Positions 1-6,922 of a stretch of DNA of 25,909 nt are shown here, piece after piece. Both the position numbers and the translations under genes were made by a program. Under the pieces are notes generated by a model that was not told the DNA's origin, searched no databases, and saw only the letters and a list, made by a program, of their open reading frames with translations. The stretch's first letter is position 1; each line of letters begins with the position of its first letter. The DNA comes from an uncultured Prevotella sp. (lineage in GTDB: Bacteria; Bacteroidota; Bacteroidia; Bacteroidales; Bacteroidaceae): contig ONMG01000231.1 of NCBI GenBank assembly GCA_900318855.1, forward strand, positions 1-25,909. The letters run 5' to 3'.

Positions 1-1
1 C

Positions 2-94
2 TGTCTTTTCCTGATTTTGGTTGTCGTGATTTTGCTGGTTCTTTCATCTACCATGCCTGAAGAAGTTGTCATTCGGTTGCTTTTACCAAAATAG
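2..94 (+). CDS. 3' end of an unknown membrane protein gene (partial)
   Basis: The second forward frame is open from the left edge to a TAG at 92-94, about 30 codons. It reads as a strongly hydrophobic run of about 15 residues (LFLILVVVILLVL) followed by a short tail ending in RLLLPK. The other two forward frames hit stops almost at once. This looks like a last transmembrane helix with a short polar tail, whose start lies outside the window. I do not recognise the family, and a 30-codon open frame could be chance. If real, it converges on the adaptor gene at 451-1596, with the stem-loop at 204-335 lying between the two gene ends. Confidence 0.4.
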   Translation, partial: CLFLILVVVILLVLSSTMPEEVVIRLLLPK

Positions 95-121
95 ACTTAT
101 TGTTAAGCTGTAGTATTATTG

Positions 122-141
122 CCACGGACGCCCACGGACGC
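122..141. repeat. Two tandem copies of CCACGGACGC
   Basis: The decamer CCACGGACGC occurs twice in direct succession, followed after a short spacer by the related GCGGAC (145-150). Variants of short CACGGA- or CACAGA-type tandem repeats are familiar to me from intergenic regions of Bacteroides and Prevotella genomes, but that is recollection and was not checked. The block lies about 60 bases before the left arm of the stem-loop at 204-335 and may belong to the same element. Confidence 0.7.
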
Positions 142-203
142 TTCGCGGACTTTTATTTGCTCTGATATGAGGAACAACGGCGCCAGCCTGTTTACAGGGT
201 TTT

Positions 204-335
204 CCTTGCTGTGGTGCTGGGCCCGAGGAACGAGGGCTGTTTCTTCTCCGGTGCCGGCTTGCCGAAGCCCCGCTTCGGAGCAAGCTGGATACCGGAGAAG
301 AAACTAAGGGGGCAGGCCCCAGCATCACAGCAAGG
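204..335. repeat. Large imperfect inverted repeat / stem-loop (about 130 nt)
   Basis: The outer arms 204-224 and 315-335 are complementary over 21 positions, with one mismatch and one G:T pair. A perfect 14-bp inner stem follows (239-252 with 291-304, GTTTCTTCTCCGGT against its complement). Then 253-261 pairs with 281-289 with little disruption, and a tip stem CGAAG/CTTCG (263-267 with 273-277) closes a 5-nt loop. Weak complementarity continues outside (GAACAA 172-177 with TTGTTC 350-355). Such a long stepped hairpin between two convergent gene ends could be a non-autonomous mobile repeat of the MITE or REP type, a structured RNA, or a strong bidirectional terminator. No T-run or obvious target-site duplication was found, so its nature is open. 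Confidence 0.8.
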
Positions 336-450
336 AGGTTTGACCGGTTTTGTTCAGAATGGGATGAGCTTTCTGGCGTTCGTTACTTACAGAAAATATC
401 AATTGTGTCAATTAAGGGTGACTCATTGACGAAGTCAGGAAATGCCGGTT

Positions 451-1596
451 CTACTGTGCGGCATCAGCCTTCTTCCATTCCGACATCAGCGTGTAGGCCC
501 CTGACGACGCGATGTTCTCTGCAGCCGAGAGTCCGCCCGTAATCTCGCAGAAGCCATTCTCCGAGACTCCCGTGTGCACTTCGCGTGGCGTGAAGATGAG
601 CTGGTCGTTCTTGCGCTGAGCGAGGAAGACGTATTGGCGGTCGCCGTCAGAGGCAATGGCATCGGTGGGTACCGCCAGCCGGCTAACCTTGCTGCCGCTG
701 ATGTTGGCCGTGACATAGGTGCCCGGGATGAGACGGTTGCGGTTTGAAGTGATGTTCACCCGCACGTGGACGGCCCGGCTTTGTGTGTCGAACATCTTAC
801 CCACTGTGGCCACGGTGCCCGTCATCGAGCCCTCAATGGTCTTTGCGGTGAGCGTCACGGTGCTACCCGGCTGCACCTGAGGCAGATGGTTTTCGAACAC
901 CAGGATGTCGGCATAGATATGGTCGGTGTTGACGAGGGTGAAGAGTGCCGACTGCGGGTCGGCGTACTGGCCGGTCTGAGCGCTGATGGTCTCCACGCTG
1001 CCCGCTATGGGTGCCTTGATGGCAATGGTGCTGACGGTGCGGCCCGCCTTTACGGCTTGTGGACTGATGCCAAGGAGCTGCAGCTGCTGAGCCGTGATGC
1101 GCAGCTCGCCCTGGAGCTGACGGTATTCCGAGGTGATTTGCTGGAAGTCCTTGCCCGCGCCAATCTTCGAGGCGTAGAGCTGCTTCTGCCGCTGGTATTC
1201 TTTGGCCACGTAGCTCATGCGGCTGCTTGCGCTGAGATAGCGCCCTTGGAGCTCGAGCAGGTCGGGGTGACCGACGATGGCCAGTGTCTGTCCCTTGCTC
1301 ACATGCTGGCCTTCGACCACGAGAATCTGCTTGATGTTGGCGCCGATGGGTGAAGCGACTTCGGCCTCGCTCTGTGGCAGCACGCGCAACTGGCCGTTGG
1401 CTTTCACCACCGAGTTGAAGGTATGCATGGCGGCGTGTCCCTGAGCGACGCCGGCTTGGGCGGCAATGGTGGTGCTGAGCGTGAACTGCTCGGTGGCGAC
1501 CGTGGCGTTGGCGGCAGCTGGAGTGGCATTTTTCTTCTCCGAGGTACAGGCACTCAGCAGGGCTGCACCTGCGATGATGAGGGTTAAGTATTTCAT
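451..1596 (-). CDS. Efflux RND transporter periplasmic adaptor subunit (HlyD/CzcB type)
   Basis: Membrane-fusion protein linking the inner-membrane RND pump to the outer-membrane channel in a metal efflux complex. The 381-residue product begins with a lipoprotein signal peptide (lipobox LLSAC, Cys17), so it is probably anchored in the inner membrane facing the periplasm. The first half of a biotinyl-lipoyl-like domain is seen near residues 80-110 (VASPIGANIKQILVVEG). A helical hairpin rich in Gln, Arg and Leu follows (about 115-180), then the returning lipoyl half (IKAPIAGSVETISAQTG), a beta-barrel domain and a membrane-proximal C-terminal domain. It is the last gene of the operon, 32 bases after the channel gene. 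Length is usual for the family. Metal specificity cannot be read from this subunit; the CzcB-like role rests on the pump gene next door. Confidence 0.93.
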   Translation of the reverse strand: MKYLTLIIAGAALLSACTSEKKNATPAAANATVATEQFTLSTTIAAQAGVAQGHAAMHTFNSVVKANGQLRVLPQSEAEVASPIGANIKQILVVEGQHVSKGQTLAIVGHPDLLELQGRYLSASSRMSYVAKEYQRQKQLYASKIGAGKDFQQITSEYRQLQGELRITAQQLQLLGISPQAVKAGRTVSTIAIKAPIAGSVETISAQTGQYADPQSALFTLVNTDHIYADILVFENHLPQVQPGSTVTLTAKTIEGSMTGTVATVGKMFDTQSRAVHVRVNITSNRNRLIPGTYVTANISGSKVSRLAVPTDAIASDGDRQYVFLAQRKNDQLIFTPREVHTGVSENGFCEITGGLSAAENIASSGAYTLMSEWKKADAAQ

Positions 1597-1628
1597 AATG
1601 GCGATAGTTTGTTGTTACTCTTTGAGGA

Positions 1629-2807
1629 TTAATAATAAAGGAGCTGGTATTTGGTTTCGAGCAGTCGGCCGAGCGTCTCCACGTAGCCCTGGCGGGTGGT
1701 CATGGCGTCGGTCAGCGTCTGGATGAAGTCCAGATAACCGATGCTGCCACTGCGGTAGGACAGGGCAGCCATGCGCTGCTGCTGGCGTGCCAGCGGAAGG
1801 GCCGTCTGCTCATAGTAATCGGTGCTCTGCTTGTATTTGGCGTAAAGAGCCGTGAGCTTCTGCCGTTCGGTGGTGAGGGTGCGCAGGACAGCCTCGTTCT
1901 CGGCAGCGATGCGGCGGCTCTCGGTCTCCGAGGCTTTCACCTTGGCTCTCGAGGCGCTGAAGGCCAGCGGGAAGCTCAACCCCACCTGCCAGGCATAGTA
2001 GCCATAGGAGGAGCCGATCTTCTGCACTCCGCCCTCGACGAAGAGGCGGGGACGCAGCTGCGCCTTGGTGTCGCGGATGTCGGCCTCGGCAAGTAGGCTC
2101 CGCTCACGGGCCAGCAGCATTAAGGGGTGGCTGAGCGAGTCGGCCGTCAGCGTGGAGGGCAGCATGACGTCGGCGTCGGTGGCCATGTAGAGCGTGTCGG
2201 CCGAGAGCCAGCGGCTAAGGTTGCGGTGGGCGGTCTCCAGGTCCTTGACGGCTTCGTCGAGGGCGAGCTTTATCTGTTGGCGTCGGCTCACGGCAGTCTG
2301 ATATTCCAAGAGCGAGATGGCCTGCACCTCGTAGCGTTGGCGTGCCACCTGCTCGAAGTCGGCATAGAGTGAGTCGAGGCTCAGCAGATTGGCCCAGCGC
2401 AGGCGTGAAGTATAGTCGGCCACGTAGTCGAGGCTCACCTGCCGGGCCAGCTGGCGCTCAGTCACCTTCGTCTCGGCCTGGCTGACATGCGTCTGCTGGC
2501 GGTAAAGGTCGCGCCGGGCTGCTGTCGAGAAGAGATCGATGTTCTGTCGGGCGCGGGCCAGCGTATAGACGGCATCGTTGTCTTGGCCCATCTCCTCTCC
2601 GCCTCCGCTCAGTTCGAAGTCGCCAAGCGGGCTCACCGTCTTCTGCATCCATTCAGCCCTGGTCTCATTGAGACGCTGGGCCTTGAGTGTAGGATAGTCG
2701 GCGAGTGCCTTCTTGACGGCGCTCTCCAGGTTGATGGGCTGCTGGGCGCTCAGGGGAAGCGTGGCTGAGGCGAGCAGTATGAAAATATAAATACGTGGGT
2801 GTTTCAT
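1629..2807 (-). CDS. TolC-family outer-membrane efflux channel (CzcC type)
   Basis: Outer-membrane channel component of the tripartite metal efflux system. The 392-residue protein starts with a Sec signal peptide (cleavage likely near LSAQ-QP, about residue 22). It is followed by the typical opening of this family, in which an amphipathic segment (INLESAVKKALADYPTLKAQ) leads into long helices. Two repeats of long alpha-helix plus short beta strands can be followed, including the second strand region around LRPRLFVEGGVQKIGSSYGYYAWQVGLSFPL. The C-terminal helix GYLDFIQTLTDAMTTRQGYVETL is also typical. The gene lies 12 bases after the pump gene and 32 before the adaptor gene, so all three are surely co-transcribed. 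Confidence 0.92.
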   Translation of the reverse strand: MKHPRIYIFILLASATLPLSAQQPINLESAVKKALADYPTLKAQRLNETRAEWMQKTVSPLGDFELSGGGEEMGQDNDAVYTLARARQNIDLFSTAARRDLYRQQTHVSQAETKVTERQLARQVSLDYVADYTSRLRWANLLSLDSLYADFEQVARQRYEVQAISLLEYQTAVSRRQQIKLALDEAVKDLETAHRNLSRWLSADTLYMATDADVMLPSTLTADSLSHPLMLLARERSLLAEADIRDTKAQLRPRLFVEGGVQKIGSSYGYYAWQVGLSFPLAFSASRAKVKASETESRRIAAENEAVLRTLTTERQKLTALYAKYKQSTDYYEQTALPLARQQQRMAALSYRSGSIGYLDFIQTLTDAMTTRQGYVETLGRLLETKYQLLYY

Positions 2808-2819
2808 TGTTTGATGTTG

Positions 2820-5800
2820 TTATTTATGGTTTGGGTGATTGGACTTTCTTCTGCTGATTGTCGACAGCAGTGCGTAGAGAACAGGCAGCATCACCAGTGT
2901 GAGCATAGTGGAGGTGAAGAGGCCGCCGATGACCACTGTGGCCAGAGGCCGCTGCACCTCGGCTCCGGCCGAACTGCTCACTGCCATGGGGAGGAAACCC
3001 AGCATGGCTGCCGCAGCAGTGAGGAGGATGGGACGCAGGCGCTCGCGGGTGCCGCGATAGATGCGGCGGGCCGCGTTCTGCACGCCCTCCTGCTTCAGGG
3101 CATTGAAACGGTTGATGAGCACCAGACCATTGAGCACGGCCACACCGCTCAGCACGATGAAGCCTACACCGGCCGAGATGCTGAAGGGCATGCCCCGTAC
3201 GGCCAGGGCGATGACGCCACCCAGGGTGGCCAGGGGGACGGCAATGTAGATCATCAGTGCTTCGACGACCGACTTAAGGGCGAGATAGAGCAGCACGAAA
3301 ATGATGAGCAGGGCGATGGGCACGACGATGGCCATGCGCGAGGTGGCCTCCTGGAGGTTCTTGAATGAGCCGTCGTAGGTGATGCGATAGCCTGAGGGCA
3401 ACTGTAGCTGCTGCTTGATGGCACGGTCGATGTCGGCCACCACTGAAGCTACGTCGCGGCCACGGGCATTCAATCCCACATAGACGCGCCGCGAGGCTCC
3501 GTCGCGCGATATCTGCATCGGTCCGGGCTGATAGCTGATGGTGGCCAACTCGCTCATGGGAAGTTGCTGGCCCCCCGGAAGGTCGACCATGAGGTCGCGG
3601 ATATCGTTGATGCTCTGCCGGTTGTTGCCGTTGAGGCGCAGCACCAGCGAGAAGCGCTTCTCGCCCTCGAACACCTCGCCCGCATAGCCGCCGGCAAAGG
3701 CCGTGCTGATGTACTGGTTGAGCTTGTCGACGTTGAGGCCGTAGCGGGCCAGCTTGGCGCGATCGTATCTTACGGTGATTTGCGGCAGTCCCGACGTGCG
3801 CTCCATAGCCACGTCGCGGGCTCCGGGAATCTTGCTGATGATATGTTCCAGGCGGTGGCCGATGGCATTGAGCGTGTCAAGGTCCTCACCGTATACCTTC
3901 ACGGCCACATCTTCGCGGATGCCGGTCATCAGCTCGTTGGTGCGCAGCTCCACGGGCTGACTGAAGGCACAGCTGATGCCGGGAATCTGGGCGAGGCGGG
4001 CTTCAATCTTGGCCAGCAGCTCCTTCTTGTTCTTGGCTGTCTTCCACTTGCTGCGGTCCTTCTCAAGGATGATGAAGCTGTCGGTGAAATCCATGCCCAT
4101 GGGGTCGTTGGGCACTGCCGACACGCCAATGCGTCCGCAGGCTGTCTTTACCTCGGGAAACTCTTTGAGCAGCACCCGCTCCACTTCGGTCTCACGCTCT
4201 ATGGTCTCGGTGAGCGAGCTCCCGGGCCGCAGGAAGAGCTGAAAGGCGATGTCACCTTCGTCTAGGCTGGGGATGAACTCGCCGCCCATGCGCTGGAAGA
4301 TGACCACGGTGCCGGCAAAGACACTCAGGGTGAGCGCCACTACCGTCATCTTATGCTTGAGCGAAAACCGCAGGGCCGGACGGTACATGATGTAGCAGAG
4401 CTCCATCAGCCAGTGGCTCACCTTGCCCGTGAGAGCCTCGGCGCGGCGCAGCCACTGCCAGCTGCTCACGGTGGGACTGTTGAGCACGGCCGTCATCATG
4501 GGAACGTAGGTGAGACAGAGCAGAATGGCTCCGGCCAAGGCGTAAGCGAAGGTGAAGGCCATGGGCTGGAACATCTTGCCGCTGACACCGGAGAGGAAGA
4601 GGATGGGGGTGAACACCAGGAGGATGATGACCTGACCGAAGAAGGCGGAGTGCATCATGCTGCCGGCGGCTTTGCCGGTGAGGCGCTCTACGGTGGTGGC
4701 GGTGATGCCTCGCTGACTGTTACCGCCTGAACGCAGATAGCGTTCCAGTTCGTGTACGGTGCCCTCGACGATGATGACGGCTCCGTCGACGATGATGCCA
4801 AAGTCGATGGCCCCCAAGCTCATCAGGTTGGCCCAAACGCCCGTGAGGCGCATGAGGATGAAGGCGAAGAGCAGTGACAGCGGAATGAGCGAGGCCGTGA
4901 TGAGGCCACCGCGGATGCTGCCCAGGAGGAGCACCAGCACAAAGACGACGATGAGGGCACCTTCGATGAGATTGCGCGCTATGGTGGAGGTGGTGCGCTG
5001 GATGAGCTCCGAACGGTCGAGGAAAGGTTTGATGGTGACACCCGGGGGCAGGGTGCGTTGCACTTGGGCCACACGCTGTTTCACGTCGTCGATGACCTTG
5101 CTGCTGTTGGCTCCCTTGAGCATCATGATGGCGCCGCCCACGGCTTCATGACCATCCTGGGTGAAGGCTCCGTAGCGTACCTGCTGGCCATAGCGCACGT
5201 CGTCGGCCACATCGGCCACGGTGATAGGAGTGCCGCCGGTCCCGTTTTTCACGACGATGGAGCGGATGTCGTCGACCGATTTGACGATGCCCTCGCCGCG
5301 GATAAAGTGACTCTGATGGTCCTTCTCAATGTAGGCACCGCCCGTGTTGGCGTTGTTCTTTTCAAGTGCGTCGTAGAGCTCGCTGATGCTGACTCCGGCA
5401 GCATTCAGCCTATCGGGTGAGAAGGCCACCTCGTACTGCTTGATACTGCCGCCCATGGAGTTGACTTCCACTACGCCGGGTATCATGGAAAGCTGGCGGC
5501 GCACGGTCCAGTCCTGTATGGTGCGTAGCTGCTGAGGTGTGTAGAGCGAGGTGTCGGCCTCCAAGCTATAGAGATAAATTTCGCCAAGGCCTGTGGTGAT
5601 GGGACCCATCTCGGGAGTGCCCATGCCATTGGGAATTTCCTCCTTCACGGCGCTCAGCTTCTCCTGGACGAGCTGTCGGGGCAGATAGGTACCCATGTTG
5701 TCGCGGAAGACCACGGTGACGAGCGACAGTCCGAAACGGGAGACACTGCGCACGTCAATAACACCGGGAAGATTGGCCATGGCCATCTCCACCGGATAGG

Positions 5801-5996
5801 TGATGAACTGCTCGATGTCGGCAGTAGAAAGGTTTTGCGACACCGTGATGACCTGCACCTGGTTGTTGGTGATGTCGGGAGTGGAGTCGACACTGATGGT
5901 GCGCATGGCCCAAAGGCCTCCTGCTATGATGGCTATGACGAGGAAACACACCACCAGTTTGTGGCTGATGGAATAGTCGATAATTTTCTTGATCAT
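2820..5996 (-). CDS. CusA/CzcA-family heavy-metal efflux RND permease
   Basis: Inner-membrane proton-driven pump that exports divalent metal cations. I place the start at the ATG at 5996 (MIKKIIDYSISHK), giving 1058 residues. An in-frame ATG at 6041 would add 15 residues that do not fit the family. The two-halved RND layout is clear: first helix (VVCFLVIAIIAGGLWAM), a periplasmic porter domain, a bundle of six helices from about residue 340, a second porter domain and a final bundle. The proton-relay motif of metal RND pumps is intact: Asp398, Asp404 and Glu411 in DFGIIVDGAVIIVE. At the region where CusA has a copper-relay methionine, this protein reads NELMTGIREDVAVKVYG, like CzcA, CnrA and NccA. 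I therefore infer Zn/Co/Cd/Ni rather than Cu/Ag, but this needs testing. Confidence 0.95.
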   Translation of the reverse strand: MIKKIIDYSISHKLVVCFLVIAIIAGGLWAMRTISVDSTPDITNNQVQVITVSQNLSTADIEQFITYPVEMAMANLPGVIDVRSVSRFGLSLVTVVFRDNMGTYLPRQLVQEKLSAVKEEIPNGMGTPEMGPITTGLGEIYLYSLEADTSLYTPQQLRTIQDWTVRRQLSMIPGVVEVNSMGGSIKQYEVAFSPDRLNAAGVSISELYDALEKNNANTGGAYIEKDHQSHFIRGEGIVKSVDDIRSIVVKNGTGGTPITVADVADDVRYGQQVRYGAFTQDGHEAVGGAIMMLKGANSSKVIDDVKQRVAQVQRTLPPGVTIKPFLDRSELIQRTTSTIARNLIEGALIVVFVLVLLLGSIRGGLITASLIPLSLLFAFILMRLTGVWANLMSLGAIDFGIIVDGAVIIVEGTVHELERYLRSGGNSQRGITATTVERLTGKAAGSMMHSAFFGQVIILLVFTPILFLSGVSGKMFQPMAFTFAYALAGAILLCLTYVPMMTAVLNSPTVSSWQWLRRAEALTGKVSHWLMELCYIMYRPALRFSLKHKMTVVALTLSVFAGTVVIFQRMGGEFIPSLDEGDIAFQLFLRPGSSLTETIERETEVERVLLKEFPEVKTACGRIGVSAVPNDPMGMDFTDSFIILEKDRSKWKTAKNKKELLAKIEARLAQIPGISCAFSQPVELRTNELMTGIREDVAVKVYGEDLDTLNAIGHRLEHIISKIPGARDVAMERTSGLPQITVRYDRAKLARYGLNVDKLNQYISTAFAGGYAGEVFEGEKRFSLVLRLNGNNRQSINDIRDLMVDLPGGQQLPMSELATISYQPGPMQISRDGASRRVYVGLNARGRDVASVVADIDRAIKQQLQLPSGYRITYDGSFKNLQEATSRMAIVVPIALLIIFVLLYLALKSVVEALMIYIAVPLATLGGVIALAVRGMPFSISAGVGFIVLSGVAVLNGLVLINRFNALKQEGVQNAARRIYRGTRERLRPILLTAAAAMLGFLPMAVSSSAGAEVQRPLATVVIGGLFTSTMLTLVMLPVLYALLSTISRRKSNHPNHK

Positions 5997-6051
5997 GATT
6001 GTAAGAAATGAGGTGGGTAAAGTGATAGGGTTGGTATACACGCTGTCCTCC

Positions 6052-6081
6052 CTCCGTCAACCTAATGAGATGATGACGGAG
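6052..6081 (-). other. Perfect 8-bp stem-loop between His-rich gene and pump gene
   Basis: CTCCGTCA at 6052-6059 is exactly repeated in inverted form at 6074-6081, separated by 14 bases. It sits in the 124-base gap between the His-rich protein gene and the pump gene. No T-run follows on the minus strand, so it is not a standard terminator. It may be an mRNA processing or stabilising hairpin that sets the ratio of the first gene to the rest of the operon. It could also be chance. Confidence 0.45.
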
Positions 6082-6120
6082 ACTCACTGTGAAAAGGCAG
6101 TAAAGAGGCAGGGTGCAGTC

Positions 6121-6519
6121 TTAGCAGGCAGGGGGCGCCCTAAAGCCAAGACTATGCGTTATCCATGAATGGATGAGGTGGGGGTAGCCAGAATGGCCTA
6201 CAAATGTAGAGGGGACGGCAAAGACCCCGCCGTGAGACGTGGGCAAAACGGCTGCGAGGGTGGGGATGCTGCCATGGAAGACGTCAGCCTGTTGCATCAT
6301 GGGCGCAGCTATCTTCACCCAGTCGGCAGCCAAAAAGCGCTGCGAGTGGTCGGAGGTCTCCATGTCGTCCTGTCCTTTGCCCTGATGGTCAAAACCCGTG
6401 GCCAACTCTTGCGGCAGCAGGCACATCATCTCACCGTGGTGGTGATGATGGATTCCTACTGCCATCATGGTGAGCATAACGGCCAGTGAGGTCATGATTA
6501 TGGACAGTCGTTTCTTCAT
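6121..6519 (-). CDS. Small His-rich secreted protein, first gene of the metal efflux operon
   Basis: A 132-residue product whose N-terminus is signal-peptide-like (MKKRLSIIMTSLAVMLTMMAVG). It is followed at once by five histidines, then GEMMCLL with a Cys, and further scattered His, Met and Asp (DHQGKGQDDMETSDHSQ). The protein ends in APPAC. I see no enzyme motif. Position ahead of a CzcA-type pump and the metal-binding side chains suggest a periplasmic or membrane-tethered metal chaperone or buffer feeding the efflux complex. Small poly-His proteins of uncharacterised families are known next to such pumps in Bacteroidetes (possibly DUF6769; not verified). The start at 6519 is preferred because it gives the positively charged N-region that a start at residue 9 would lose. 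Confidence 0.7.
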   Translation of the reverse strand: MKKRLSIIMTSLAVMLTMMAVGIHHHHHGEMMCLLPQELATGFDHQGKGQDDMETSDHSQRFLAADWVKIAAPMMQQADVFHGSIPTLAAVLPTSHGGVFAVPSTFVGHSGYPHLIHSWITHSLGFRAPPAC

Positions 6520-6526
6520 TGCGCCA

Positions 6527-6562
6527 CAAAGTTAGCTATAGTTCTTGAATTGTGCAAGCAAA
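6527..6562 (-). promoter_or_regulatory. Putative promoter of the metal efflux operon
   Basis: On the minus strand a TAACTTTG (6534 to 6527) matches the Bacteroidetes -7 consensus TAnnTTTG. A TTGC at about the right distance upstream (6557 to 6554, roughly 20 bases away) and a TTTG slightly further out (6562 to 6559) could act as the -33 element. The predicted start of transcription would fall within a few bases of the ATG at 6519, so the message would be nearly leaderless. That is unusual and lowers confidence. Confidence 0.35.
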
Positions 6563-6572
6563 TGATGATAAA

Positions 6573-6589
6573 TTTGTAATCATTACAAA
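6573..6589. promoter_or_regulatory. 17-bp perfect palindrome, Fur-family (Zur/PerR-like) box candidate
   Basis: TTTGTAAT-C-ATTACAAA is a perfect inverted repeat with 8-bp arms around one central base. Its core TTGTAATCATTACAA has the 7-1-7 layout of Fur-family operators. It differs by one base per arm from the Gram-positive Zur box (TCGTAATnATTACGA) and from the PerR box (TTATAATnATTATAA). It lies 54 bases before the His-rich gene of the efflux operon and over 330 bases from the gene on the other side. It therefore most likely controls the efflux operon. Confidence 0.5.
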
Positions 6590-6866
6590 GTTTGGCCCGG
6601 GCGTCACCCCCTAATTTAATGGTTTTGTAATAGAATGGACGGAAAATGCCTGTGGTTGGCGGTGGGTGGGGGAAAGGGTGGATGCGGAAGACGACAGGTG
6701 ACCTTGCCCTACAGGAAGCATTACCTATTGAGCCCCCGTGACGTCGTGTGTGGGCAAAGTGATGAACCGGCAGTCAGACAGCTCCCTGGAGCGGGATGAA
6801 TAGGCGTGCAAATGCTGATTGGACGGCGCTACCAATAAAAAGAGGAGAAAAGCAGGGAGATTGTGA

Positions 6867-6885
6867 TATTTTTGTGCTAATTTTG
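6867..6885 (+). promoter_or_regulatory. Two -7-like elements before the LptF-type permease gene
   Basis: TATTTTTG (6867-6874) and TAATTTTG (6878-6885) both match TAnnTTTG. The second lies 38 bases before the ATG at 6923, a sensible distance. No good TTTG -33 element is present at the expected 20-base spacing. Confidence 0.4.
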
Positions 6886-6922
6886 CACGTGCAATAGCGG
6901 TAGGTCTTTGTGGCCGGCATCA

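Larger units (their letters stand above)
95..450. other. Gene-free region between convergent gene ends
   Basis: No credible gene lies here. Short open frames exist, but they run through the two arms of the large inverted repeat and resemble nothing known. The stretch contains the tandem decamers at 122-141 and the stem-loop at 204-335. The remaining sequence up to 450 shows nothing I can name. Confidence 0.6.
6520..6922. other. Divergent intergenic region, efflux operon / LptF-type permease
   Basis: About 400 bases without a convincing gene. It holds the putative efflux promoter and the 17-bp palindrome at the left end, and two -7-like elements in front of the permease at the right end. The middle (6600-6850) is G+C-rich. 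I saw no known structured RNA in it, only a small GCTC/GAGC inverted repeat (6781-6792) and a 54-codon open frame that I do not believe. Confidence 0.6.

Noticed and set aside
3564..4265. A 233-codon plus-strand open frame inside the pump gene
   Set aside because: It is antisense to the best-supported gene of the efflux operon and resembles no family; it arises from the G+C-rich codon pattern.
6660..6730. Possible small structured RNA (SRP-like GGAAGCA segment near 6715)
   Set aside because: The conserved SRP domain IV sequence and stem could not be built; only a short string resembles it.
6635..6799. A 54-codon open frame with several Cys and Arg in the divergent intergenic region
   Set aside because: No ribosome-binding or promoter signal fits it, composition follows the G+C-rich surroundings, and it resembles nothing known.
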